Assembly (NCBI GenBank): GCA_010015745.1
Contig: ML978210.1
Span: forward strand, 62,001 to 126,000
Direction: 5' to 3'
Origin: Setomelanomma holmii
Lineage: Eukaryota > Ascomycota > Dothideomycetes > Pleosporales > Phaeosphaeriaceae
DNA: 64,000 nt
How positions within the stretch are numbered: position 1 is the first letter of the stretch; each line of letters starts with the position of its first letter. Shown one piece after another: positions 36,069 to 46,998 of the stretch. The translations under genes were made by a program, and so were the position numbers. The notes under the pieces were generated by a model. That model had not been told where the DNA came from and did not search any database. It saw only the letters and a list, made by a program, of their open reading frames with translations.

Positions 36069-37125
36069 TCAAGCACCATTAGTATACCCCCCTCCCCCAA
36101 CCGTATTATCAAACTCGACCAATTCATCCAACCCACACACCTGAAACAACTCCCTGGGCCCAAATCTCCTCCCATCCTTCTCCTGACTCTCCACTTTCCC
36201 AACCTCCTTCAACTGGCGCACCGCCCTACGTACAGCCGGATACACCATTTCAAAGCTCAGACAAGGGAAAATGGCCAGCTTGTACCCGATCTTCTTGCAC
36301 TCTTCGACACCGAAGTCAGGCGAAACGCCGCCGGGCACGTTGTTGAAGAGACATGGTGTGGGCGCGAGATCAGCGCATGCGCGCTCAGCGGATTCCCGCG
36401 TGTCGACGCCTTCGAGGAAAGCGATGTCTGCGCCTGCGGATATAGCGGCGCGTAAACGCTTAATTGCTTCGTCGTATCCGTATCCTTGGAGTGCGTCTGT
36501 TCTAGCAATAATCACAATGTCACCTCCTGATTGCTGTCTCGCAAGTACCGCTGCTCGTATTCTGCTCGCATACTCCTCGACATTGACTAGTTGCTTCCCC
36601 TTGAGATGGCCGCAGCGCTTGTTGACGACTTGATCTTCGAGATGGAGGCCGGCGACGCCGGCGCGGATGTAGCATGTTACTGTGCGCCCGACCATGATGG
36701 CGCCGCCGTATCCGGTGTCGGCGTCTGCGATGAGTGGGATGGATGGGTCGAGGGAGGCGATCATGGAGGCGTTGGCGAGCATGTCGTTCATGGTGGCGAT
36801 GCCCATGTCGGCCATGCCGAGGCGGGACATGGTTGTTCCTGCGCCAGTCTGGATAGCATTAGCATTGGGCGGTGGAATCGAGGTCGAAGTGGTAATGAGA
36901 ATGGAGAATGGTTGGATGGGTGGTAGTTTGTCATGTGACTAACTCGACTCGACTTTGACTTACCATATACAAACAATCCACGCCTTCCTGCAATGCTATT
37001 TGTGCCGTAAAGCCATCATATACACCCGGACAAGCGATAAACTTATCCGAATCCGCAAGCATAGTGCGAAGTTTTTGTACGGCAGTCAGTGTTGACGCGC
37101 CGTTGATTGTGGTTATTGAGCCCAT
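36069..37125 (-). CDS. Isocitrate lyase/PEP mutase superfamily lyase (2-methylisocitrate or dimethylmalate lyase-like)
   Basis: Alpha/beta-barrel enzymes of this superfamily cleave C-C bonds next to a carboxylate (2-methylisocitrate, 2,3-dimethylmalate, oxaloacetate). Two exons (37125-36964, 36848-36069), 313 residues. Visible motifs: ACPGVYDGFTAQIALQEGVD (substrate and entry), PLIADADTGYGG (Mg-binding Asp), HLEDQ with NKRCGHLKGK. The Cys-Gly-His loop is the catalytic signature of C-C lyases, so phosphonomutase activity is unlikely. The C terminus has GPRELFQVCGLDELVEFD. The exact substrate cannot be read from sequence. There is no presequence or obvious peroxisomal tag (ends YTNGA), so a cytosolic place is likely. 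It is divergent from a fused LeuC/LeuD-like hydratase, which suggests a shared pathway. Confidence 0.85.
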
Positions 37126-38003
37126 CTTGACTTCTTTGATTTCCCAACTCTTTCAATTGCGGTTCTGTGTAACACGTTCCAGAAGTATGGTTCTCTAAGT
37201 ATGTTCCCGTTCGGGGAATATTGTAGTGTAGTCCAGAGGTTGACAAGTCAAATGACGTAGCGAAATGCAGGAACAGAAACAATGACTAAAAAGTCAAAGT
37301 ATATCGGAGAATAGACAGTGAGTGTAAGAACAGAGACCTTCTAATCAAAATTTGAAGTCAAAACTTTGACGTACCTAGAGCTTACTTTACCCAAGTATAT
37401 ATACCAGTAGACCAAACTCTACTCCTGCTTCACTGTGTAATCCTAAGACTCATTTGGCCCACCCACCCTCTTTCGCCGACTCCTCAAGCTCACCCACAAC
37501 CCACCCATCGTCAACCCATTATGTGATGTAAACTCGACTGGCCCATCCCGCCAAACACTCACAATCGGGCATGTATCACACCCCGCAATCCCACTGACGT
37601 AGCGTGGGCCGCCGACATTCGCCGGCTAATATGCCGCGCTCTCGCTCCTAATTCGCTGCAACGTGCTTAGTGAGAATGTGAACGACTGTAGGGTACATGA
37701 TACATGTGCTCTGCCGACCGCATGCGAGGGAAGCTGGTGGTGTCGGAGTTATGCATGCGGGTGTGCGAGTGCTGGGGTTGCAGGCTTAGTAGTGATGATG
37801 GAAAGATGCTTGCGATAGTGGGGAAGGAGTGAGGGGTATGCGGTATGGGGATTCCGACGGCAGGAATGGTAGGTGTGGGTGATTGGTGACAGTTGTTGGT
37901 TTTGGAGCTGGGGACGTATATCTTGACTCGTTGTCTTTGTGTTCCGATGGTTGTGGGTGAGGTTGGTGTTACTTGCCGATATAAGCCGGGCCGACACAGC
38001 GAG
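37126..38003. promoter_or_regulatory. Divergent promoter between lyase and hydratase genes
   Basis: The 878 bp between the two start codons hold both promoters. I found no full CCGGNNCCGG (the Leu3 consensus known from yeast); the nearest is CCGGGCCGAC at 37986, a poor match. Co-regulation is inferred from orientation only. Confidence 0.45.
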
Positions 38004-40803
38004 ATGGATCAGGCCTTTGAACTTTTGAAAACGAGTAGGGGAGTAGAACTCGCCGATGATGAGCTATGTGAGTTTGGTGTTTCTTCTTACCACATCGATC
38101 TTGCTGAAGTTTCGATCCTAATATTTGGACACGATCCATTGCAACTTTACGAGCAAAAGAGTCTTCGTTGGAAGGAGTATCGAGTTTCAATACAACTTCA
38201 GTACGAAGGCCAATTCCGATCTTGAAGCCGCTCCAAATTTCGAGACCATAACTTATGTCTCCGTCACAGATCAAGATACGCTTACACCTAACAACTAATC
38301 TTAACCCACAGCAAAACAACCACTCACTTCCTCCTCTTTCGCCCCATTGATATCGACCCTCCATCCTACCCACCCCCGCGAAGCCCGAACCCTCACCGAA
38401 GTCCTCACCCTCTGCACCCAGCCCAGCGACGATGGTGGCCTCAACCTTACGCCCACCACACCCCTCACCCCCTGTCACCAGCGCAAGATACATTTTCTCA
38501 TCTCCGCCTGGCTCGAATCCCTCAACTCATCCAACCGCTCCGTCACCCCTCCAACACCCTTACCATCCCGCCCCTCCAAACGGCGCGGCATGACCTTGAC
38601 CGAGAAGATATTCGCACACCACGACATCTCCCGCCAGGGCTATGTGCGCTCTGGAATGACCATTTCCGTATCTGTAGACTGGATCCTCGCATCCGACGCA
38701 AGCTGGGGCGGCATGTCGCGCACATGCAACGCCCTCAATTCACCGGGCATATTCCGCAATAATAGATTCTGGCTCGCGCTGGACCACGTCATCGACCCGC
38801 GGATCAATCATAGACCTGAAGTGAAGAAGTTGATTGAGCAAAGCGGCAAAGGAGTTTAAAATGACAGATTCCAGGGGCAGAATTAGACGATTTTGCACAC
38901 GGAGTTTTATCGTCAGCGCGCAGAGCCGGGTATGATTGTTGTTGGGTCAGATAGCCATACGTGCTCGAGCGGTGCGTTGGGGTGTTTTTCTATTGGATTG
39001 GGTGCTGCGGATGTTACGATGGCGCTTGTGACGGGCGAAATATGGTTCAAAATCCCGGAAGTTATTGAGATACGTTTTGTCGGAAAGCCGGGCGCGGGGA
39101 TCGGGGGCAAGGATGTGATTTTGTATGTGCTGGGACAACTAAAGAGGAACACGGTGGCAGCGGATAGTGTGGTGGAGTATACAGGTCCAGGACTGCGGTG
39201 GTTGAGTTGTGACGCTCGGTTCGCCATCGCGAACATGACAACAGTGAGTCTCTCCAGCCATCTGTATAGGCTTTACTTGACGCTTTTAGGAATTCGGTGG
39301 CATTACCGGTATCTTCGTGTCCAACTCCAGCACTCACACCTTCATTTCCACCCGCAAATCCCCCCGCAACAAATCCTCCTCAATCTACTTCCGCCCCGAC
39401 TCCGACGCCACATACGCCGCAACCCACGAAATCGACCTCAGTCTGGTAAAGCCTTTCATCGCCAAGTATCCAAACCCAGACGACGTCGTGCCCGTGACAG
39501 ATTTCGCGGGCACGCATCTCGACGGCTGTTTCATTGGCGCATGTACGACTGCCGAGGAAGACATCATCCTCGGCGCTCTAGTGCTCGAGCAGGGCTTGAA
39601 GATGGGTAAGAAGCCAGTAATAAAGACGCCTGGGTCTAGACCGATTGTCAAGAAACTTGAAGAAACAGGCTTGGCTGATGTGCATCGCGAAGCTGGATTT
39701 GAAATCGGTACCCCGGGGTGTTCGTATTGTGTGGGGATGGGCGCGGATAAGGCGGGTGAAGGAGAGGTGCGGCTATATTCGCAGAATCGAAATTTTGAGA
39801 ATAGGATGGGACGAGGTATGGAATGCTCCCGGTCTGTCTTTTGGATGCCGCTGACATGGACAGGCTCGCTTGGGAATCTAGCGTCGGCTGTAACGGTTGC
39901 TGCGTCGTCGTTTGACATGAGAGCTACAGATCCTACGCATTTGATTGAGAAGATCGATTTGGAGCGTTGGGAATCTTTGCGTCGTCACAAGGCTTCTGAT
40001 GAATCCTTGTTTCCTTCGATAGCTTACGTCGAGCCAGCAGGCGAGTTGGACGATGCAGAGCACGTCGCAGCAGCCGAGGTTGATGAAGCGCCGTCGACCA
40101 CGACTTCCAGCTCCAACATCGTTGGCAAAATCCAAAAATTAGGTGATATGGTCAATACTGATGCAGTAAGCCACATTATAGACTGCTGCCTTGACTCAAC
40201 TGATACAGACGCAGCTTGCGACAGCAGAGTACATCATACACGCCCACTCCAACGAAGCGATAGGTCAACACTGTTTCGAGTACATCAACCAAGACTTTCG
40301 CGCGAAGGTCAAGGAGGGGTACAACATCGTTGTTGCGGGGAAAGGTTTCGGCTGCGGCTCGTCACGTATGGAGGCTGTGATGACATTGCTGGGTATGTTT
40401 TCTTCTTATTCTTTTCGGTGTCCTACTGACCCTACTAGGCTATGGTGTGCAGTGTGTCATTGCGGAATCATTTGCTTTCATATTCAGCCGCAACTCGCCC
40501 TCCCTCGGTCTCGTGACGATAAACATTTCTGACCCAGCCTTCTACGAGCTAGCGATAGACGGCGTGGAAATCTCTGTTGATCTGGAAGCGAACAATCTCC
40601 AAGTCGGTGGACAACCCTTCGCGTTTAGTGCCATGGAGAGACAGTTCATGGAACTTGGCGGCATTACCCAAGCCTTCCATAAGCATGGCAAGACCATGTT
40701 TCAGACAATGGTGGAATCCATGGGACCCACCAATGTCTTCCGTAAACCAGCTAAACCGACTGCATTCGATGGCGACAATAGGAAGACCCAGCTGGCATGG
40801 TAA
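38004..40803 (+). CDS. Aconitase-family hydratase, fused LeuC-LeuD (isopropylmalate isomerase-like)
   Basis: Fe-S hydro-lyase with large and small domains in one chain. Exons: 38004-38067, 38312-38853, 38887-39243, 39290-39815, 39864-40165, 40209-40392, 40439-40803; 779 residues, the usual length of fungal Leu1. Cluster cysteines sit in GSDSHTCSSGALGC, GCFIGACTTAEEDI and GTPGCSYCVGMGADK. Motif GKPGAGIGGKDVILYVLGQL is also typical; the swivel loop GKGFGCGSSRMEAV belongs to the LeuD part. IGACTT replaces the IGSCTN of true isopropylmalate isomerases, so this is probably a paralogue with another substrate. Between exons 2 and 3, 33 nt (38854-38886) contain TAA and TAG in frame; they have GT..AG ends and phase 0, so I removed them, but this is shorter than usual introns. 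Without removal the gene is broken. Confidence 0.75.
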
Positions 40804-41151
40804 GTTTCACATGCAGCCCGATCCATACAAGATTCCAAGGACTCCGATCGCGGAGAAAGCTATTGGGGTCGACACGTCTGGCACATTGGCGAAGCTTAGA
40901 TACTTCTTCGTTTCCGACGTGCTCTCTTGGGGTATGCGAAGTCGGGAATAGGCAGCGCGATATCAGCACATTACCGCGCGCACAACACATCAGATGCTGT
41001 GAAAAAGTCTTCCATGTTGTGAAGGTAGTCTGCCTCTGCTTTCTCTTTGATTCAGGGGAGCAGTTTTCGGGCGCTGTTGAGGTTGGAAGGCCCGAAAGCT
41101 CAGGCCTATTTCCGAATCTCCAGGCTCCGCAAGGGGACGTGGTTGGCCTCC

Positions 41152-43459
41152 TCATCCAAAGGTGTAACCCATATTCCCCATGTTACCTGGCATGATCGGC
41201 CCTCCTCCGATAGCACCAGCAGGCATAGTCGGAAATTCCGTATTCGAAAAGTCGAAGCCAGCCGCCCAATCATAATCAGGAAACTGGTCCATCATCATAG
41301 GAACATTATAGTCCGATTCTCTCATGGTGTCAAAGCTCATGACCGCCGGATCAGGCTGCATCGGAACCAGACTGGGGTCGAATTTCGTCATCGGGATTGG
41401 AGTATTCATGGGGACTGGCGGTAGTGGTTGAGGTTGAGGTTGAGGTTGAGGTCGAATTTGGTTTTGGTTTTGTGCTGGTTGCGTCAGCACTGGGACTCGC
41501 GTGGTGCGACCAAGCTCCTCACGAGGCGTATTCGGCCGGGTGTCGTCGTTGGATGGCGCGGCTGTCTCCTCACCATTGTTGTACGGATTTTGCATATTGC
41601 CAAACTCTTCTCGCCAATACCAGAACATGTCGTAGCTGACGCTCATGCCTAGCCTTGTACGAATCTTAAGCCCGAGTGACTCGACTTGGCCATTCCTCTT
41701 GAGGAAGACTTTGTTGCTTGTCCAGAGATCGCTCATGATACGAGCTGTGCGCTGGTAGATGTCGCCGGGTTGTAGAGAGACATTCTGAAGAAATTGAACT
41801 GCTTGGAAGAATGCCGTCTCGCCAGCAGGGAGATCCAAGTGAGGGGCTATTTGACTGCGGACAAGCTTAAGGATCACGAATCCAGCAAGGGTAATCGATC
41901 TATCCATCGAGAACGAGAAATAGCTCTTCTCCGTCAGTAAGGTTGCCGCCTCGATGACGTTGGTGCACAATGCGTAGAAGCGCGATAAGCCTTCCGCATC
42001 TGGTGATGTATTTGATGGATTGGCGAAGAAGTGGAACGCTAGTATGTGTATGCGTGCGCAGTTAAGTTGCAGGAGATCTAACACGTCAGTTCCATCAAGG
42101 AAGTCTGTAAGCCTTCAACTTACCAATATCGCCCGTCGATGATTGCGAATGACTTAGCATCTGCTGATCAAAGATACTAATCAGCGAACGCAAGATTCGT
42201 ACGTCGCAATTGATCGACTGTACGTTTGACTTGCTTAGAGCAATCACGGCCCGAAGAGTGATGATGTAGGTTTTATGTAAGAACTGCAAGTCCGCCGGAA
42301 GGAATGGGACCATATTTTCACGATCGCGCTCATCGCAGTCGAGTAATGATTCTGCTGTGGGCGGCAGCCCATCGGCGATATTCGTCCTGCGTCAAGTCAG
42401 CGCCAAACTTCGTAGAAATTGCGTTCCTGCCTACCGGATGGATTGGATAACACAACAAAGCCATAGCCTGGCGCGAATCACTTTCTCGTCCTGGTCCTTC
42501 TTAAGTGGTTTCCTTGCGAAGTCCTGGCCCACTCCGGATATATGCAAGCCAATCTGCGTTGAGAGATGAACAGCTGCACCACACATAAGATGTGCCATGT
42601 CTTTGTACATGGAGTTCGTTGGTATCCGCCAGATGCAGAGGATAAGTAGGCCCTCAATGATGGGTATTTGCGCGCACCGCTGAGCCATGGAGTTGAATGC
42701 TAGAGGAACAATCAAGTGACTGATCTTTTCGAGCACCGTTCGATCTTCCTTGTATCTCCGGGATCCTGTTACGATGATGCTCCAGAAGAGAAACGGCGAT
42801 ATGTCGTAGTAGTCATTGGGTCGTGACGATGTGTCCAAGACCGGGAACAGAGGATGATACTGCTTGAAAAATCTTGTACAAATGTCAGATTCGTTCATCA
42901 GCGTATTCGCAGATCACACTCACAGATCAAAGCAATGATCGATCTTCTGAGCACCCAGAAAGTATCCGTCAATGGCGCGAGGCAGAGTCATTCGATTATC
43001 CGACCCCTTCCTGGTCGGCGGTCTCGAATCAAAAGCCGGGGAAGTAGATCTATCAGTCCTCGCTGATGCATTCGAATAGGTGCCTGATTGATCATGTGGG
43101 CTATAGCCTTGCATGTCAACATTCGGTGAGGCGGTTGAGCCCGGATAGTTTGGATCGCTTCCAGGAGCTTGACCTGATCTTTGCAAGCCCCATCGCAAAT
43201 CTTCCAGCTCTCGTCGCATCTCAGCTTTGGTCTGGCGTAAATTTCTTGTACTCGTAGGCAAGATTCTGCATTCGAGGCCCATCTTCTTGCAGCGCCCACA
43301 GGGATCGTGCGGGACCTTATGCTGCTCGACGTCGCATCGAATCTACATCATCAGTCATCAACCCCATCATGAAGGGACTGCGGAAGCCTTATCAGGAGTG
43401 AGGAGAGGTACCTTTTGCTGGCGGCACTCAACGCACGCCTTCCTTCGTGGGGTGGTCAT
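41152..43459 (-). CDS. Leu3-like Zn2Cys6 transcription factor
   Basis: Five exons (43459-43412, 43342-42924, 42872-42435, 42386-42124, 42077-41152), 697 residues. The binuclear cluster spans the first intron: CVECRQQKIRCD, then CGRCKKMGLEC, giving CX2CX6CX11CX2CX6C. A short coil follows (TKAEMRRELEDLRWGLQR). The regulatory domain has FFKQYHPLFPVLD, YYDISPFLFWSIIVTGSRR, and HLSTQIGLHISGVGQDFARK, matching the Leu3 family, whose yeast member is switched on by alpha-isopropylmalate. The C terminus is Pro/Gln/Met-rich, a likely activation region (QPQPQPQPLPPVP). It converges on the LeuCD-like gene with 348 bp between stops. Pathway-specific control is inferred from family and place. Confidence 0.85.
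41426..41449 (-). repeat. GGTTGA hexamer run in the Leu3-like gene
   Basis: Four perfect GGTTGA units plus one imperfect, encoding the Pro-Gln dipeptide run in the C-terminal region of the regulator. Copy changes would keep frame and alter the length of the presumed activation region. Confidence 0.9.
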
Positions 43460-45102
43460 GGTGGACTGATTCGTCTAGCAGGGCTCCACAATCGGTCGCT
43501 TGCGTCGCAGCGCTACAAGGTGTCGTTCTTATCGGCGAAAACAGGCATGCGAAAGGTATAAGAATGGTGATAGCAACGCAACTCGCCCTTTGTTGACAGG
43601 TAAGGTCGCAATTAGCTTTCTACGTCGTCATCAGAGGATGCGGCGGTGCAAATCGGAAGGCGGGGAATGGGACCGAAAGAACGGCCGAGAAGATGATCCC
43701 TTTCTTGTTCCTCGATCTTGTGAAGATCCTGCGCTGCTCTCTGAGCACTGCTCGCCTTTGATCGCACGCGTAAGGTTTCTCTTATTAATCATGCGAGTTA
43801 GTCGAGGGTCTTTGCGCAAGCGGGATGCAGTGAGGCTAGTGAGGCGTTTGATCCTGGGTCTTGCTGCGTGCCAGGAATTGGCTGAGGTGATTTTCGTGGC
43901 TCCACCACACTTCGCTGTTTTCGACTAGGCTGTTTGCGGCATCCACTTTTGCACGAGCAATGGCATCTGCGTCGACACATTCTTACAATAGCATTGAAGA
44001 TAAGACCACATTGCATATTGCCAAGCTCACATTTCTGCCCTTTGAATTCTTTGTGTCTTTCGTCCTCCGAGCAATTTGCGGCATCGCCACTTTCCAGTCT
44101 CTTCGGTGGCCTCACATATTCCTATAATGCTCTTCCCTCCACGATGTCAAGGATTTGTTGACCCCATTCATGGAGCTTCTTGGCACTCGTTGACATCGTA
44201 GTCCTGGTAAAGCCGCACGGTCATACTAGACCCATTGCAAGCTTCATTCCAGGTTGTAACATCCACGAGCTTCGTGCGAGCCACTTATATGTCTCCTTCT
44301 AAACCGGCAGTTGTCTCCGGTGAGCCATGCACAGCATGCAGGTACGCTCTACACATGTGGCTAGACTCGTATCTGAGGCTTGAAACTCTTGGGTGTCGTA
44401 TTCTTCAGTTTCGTATGGTTAATACGTCACAGGCCGGTGGAGACTCATGCATGGCATTCTTCGCGCAGTGTGTCGTCAATGCAGCGCTCAACAACGCAAT
44501 AGATGCTTGATAGTCATATGCACGTCTGGATGACTTCGGAGGTGTTGTCTTCTGCGGGCCTCAGGGTCAGGTTCTCCATGCTCAATCTATTCCGTGGAAG
44601 TATTGGCTTAGGGTTCTACTCAAGCGTCCCACCGCGGAAGGCAGGTCTGCCGCCGTGTTCGACCTCCCCTACCCTGTAGATTGCCGCGGACAGGACCCTT
44701 CTTGGAGGCTACAATTGCGATCGTCAACTACACGTAGTCACGAGGTAGGTTATTGCAGCTTTAGCGTTGTATTCGGAAGGGCTAGCACATAGCTCAAATG
44801 CATACTTTACTGTCATCAATCGTATTTATATGGTTATGGTCTTACCAAATTTTCAAAATGCGCTCTAGGATATCGTGCGATCCGCTGCTTTATATACAAG
44901 CATTGTGGATGTGACAAAAGAAAGGTCTCCAATTAAGACGAGAGTAGTAAGAGACACCATTTACAACTCAGACCACCCTATGTAAACCACTGGGAACCCG
45001 CCCAAGCGGTGACGGCGTGGAGGGATACACAATGGAGAAAGAGAAGAAGCAATATCGACTCCTTGCACCAAAAGCCTCAATACTTCGTCGCACCAAATCG
45101 TG
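43460..45102. other. Intergenic, nothing recognised
   Basis: 1.6 kb. Short frames at 43500-43928 (+) and 44235-44510 (+) lack motifs and are not called. Confidence 0.45.
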
Positions 45103-46998
45103 CTATATAAGAGGCAATACAACACCCTTACGCATTGGACTCCCTCTACCATCGACAGTAGAGCCATCGGCGCTGTAGCCGGAATCGCGATCGATCTCGT
45201 CATTGTCGAAGTCAATGTCAAATATTGCTTCCTCCTGGACTTCATCGTCGTTCGCGTCCGCATCCCACGCCTTCTGTGTCGCACCACGCGAGTTCCAGCG
45301 AAGCGTGCGACTGATGCTGTCAAACCATTCTGTAGGCTTTGACAGCACTGTCGGGAATGGGTACTGAGAGGCAGCGATGGTGACATGGTCGCCCTGACGC
45401 AACTCAACACGACCTTTGCCGTCGAATGCGCAGTAAGCGGTCGCACGCGATCGGAGTGGCACAGCGACACGGAGAGCCATGCTGTCATTAAGCAGCATGG
45501 GCCGGAAGGAGAGTGTGTGCGGACAGATGGGTGTGAGTAGGATGGCGGGAATGTCGGGGTGTACGAGTGAGCCACCGGCGGACAGCGAATAAGCTGTGGA
45601 GCCAGTTGGCGTCGAGAAGATACAACCGTCCGCTTGCACGACTGTCAGGAGGTTGTTGTCGCCGTAAAGTTCGAGATTAGAGACATATGGCGATGGGCCG
45701 CGGTCGATGACGAGCTCGTTCAATACCTCAAATTGCTCAGCTTCGATGTGTTGAGGTGATCCTGGTGCAGCGTTCTTCTGGTAGCGATATACTGTACATG
45801 TGAAGCGCATACGCAAATTCACACGCATGCCAACGTCTGTCATGATCTTGTTGAGCGCATCCTTGTATTGTGCAAATTCAAAGTTGGTGAGGAAACCGAG
45901 ACTGCCGAGAGAAAACGAGAGGATCGGTGGAACGATGCGCTGGAAAAGCCACGATGTGAACAGCACCGTGCCATCTCCTCCGAGCGTGAGGACGAGGTCA
46001 AAGATCTCAGGGGTTTCCCAGCAAAGGTCGGGTGTCCAGTAGCGAAGCATGTTCTCGTAGCGCTTGTCCTTTGCAACAAGGGATGCCGCGTTGAAACGCT
46101 TCGACTTCTGCAGCTTGTGATCAACGTAGACGTTCACACCTACATCCGAGCCATACCGGGAAGTCGTGAGCAGCCATTCTGCCAGTTCGCGGGTAAGATA
46201 CACGAGGTTGTTGTCGCGCGCTTTCGTTACGATCATGACGTTTCGGACAGTCATTTTGATGGGTCGTCGCTGCAGCTGCTTTGAAACTTCGCGCACGCTG
46301 AATGCCGTTTGCATGAGTCTTGAATGTGATATTGTGTCATCCTCAGCCATCTCTTCAAAGACCTTCTCCAAATTCACCGCCTTGTCAAACTTCTTGTGGA
46401 AAAAGCATGGCGACGCAAGCGCAGCCATCTTATTCATGGCGACATCGTCCGACTGCAGCTTGAGCTCCGAGAGCGCCTCGGCAAGCCGCTGGTGGCTGAT
46501 GCTTTGCGAGCGCTGTGTTTTGCAAGCATCCGATTTAGCCTCCATGACGACTTCGTTCATCGACGGCGGGGGTCGGGATTGCAATGCTTTTAAAATCGTT
46601 TGTCGCGGTACAGAGTCTATAGAGCATGCGCCTCTACGATGTTTTCGGACCCGGTGCTCGCCAAATGAGGGCACTCGGGGTAGCACAGTCAGATTCTCGA
46701 TCGATGAGGAGGCGCTGAGTTCAGCTGATTGTTGGTTCCGAATCGCTTCGTCCGATCGAAAGATGGCTGTGGTGGGTTCTGATGCTGCGGGCGTACCACC
46801 TACATCTGTGATTGCTACCGATGCATGATACGGAACGCTGGTCTGCGGAGGAGAGTAATCGACGGGTGGGGGAACATTAAATGTGGCTGCGTCAACAGGG
46901 AGGGTCAGACCGTCGGCGAAACTCTTGGTCTGTGGGGACAGGAGCGGGTGAACTTTGGCCGGAGAAAACGGATCCCCATTGTTGGTTGCAGGCTCCAT
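45103..46998 (-). CDS. NAD kinase (ATP-NAD kinase, Utr1-like)
   Basis: Phosphorylates NAD to NADP using ATP. Single exon, 631 residues, start at an ATG. The first 250 residues are a polar, Ser/Pro-rich extension typical of fungal Utr1-type enzymes. The catalytic domain starts at about KMTVRNVMIVTKARDNNLVY and contains the invariant LVLTLGGDGTVLFTSWLFQ, ILSFSLGSLGFLTNFEF, VLNELVIDRGPSPYVSNLEL, and TPTGSTAYSLSAGGSLVHP. The last 70 residues are acidic (DDEVQEEAIFDIDFDNDEID) and presumably unstructured. No mitochondrial presequence, so it is likely a cytosolic or nuclear form. Domain order and motifs are complete. Confidence 0.95.
   Translation of the reverse strand: MEPATNNGDPFSPAKVHPLLSPQTKSFADGLTLPVDAATFNVPPPVDYSPPQTSVPYHASVAITDVGGTPAASEPTTAIFRSDEAIRNQQSAELSASSSIENLTVLPRVPSFGEHRVRKHRRGACSIDSVPRQTILKALQSRPPPSMNEVVMEAKSDACKTQRSQSISHQRLAEALSELKLQSDDVAMNKMAALASPCFFHKKFDKAVNLEKVFEEMAEDDTISHSRLMQTAFSVREVSKQLQRRPIKMTVRNVMIVTKARDNNLVYLTRELAEWLLTTSRYGSDVGVNVYVDHKLQKSKRFNAASLVAKDKRYENMLRYWTPDLCWETPEIFDLVLTLGGDGTVLFTSWLFQRIVPPILSFSLGSLGFLTNFEFAQYKDALNKIMTDVGMRVNLRMRFTCTVYRYQKNAAPGSPQHIEAEQFEVLNELVIDRGPSPYVSNLELYGDNNLLTVVQADGCIFSTPTGSTAYSLSAGGSLVHPDIPAILLTPICPHTLSFRPMLLNDSMALRVAVPLRSRATAYCAFDGKGRVELRQGDHVTIAASQYPFPTVLSKPTEWFDSISRTLRWNSRGATQKAWDADANDDEVQEEAIFDIDFDNDEIDRDSGYSADGSTVDGRGSPMRKGVVLPLI

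Noticed and set aside
37986..37995. Leu3 binding site CCGGNNCCGG
   Set aside because: Only the first half-site matches; the second differs at three positions.
46166..46828. Plus-strand 220-codon frame
   Set aside because: Lies antisense to the intact NAD kinase gene and has no motif.
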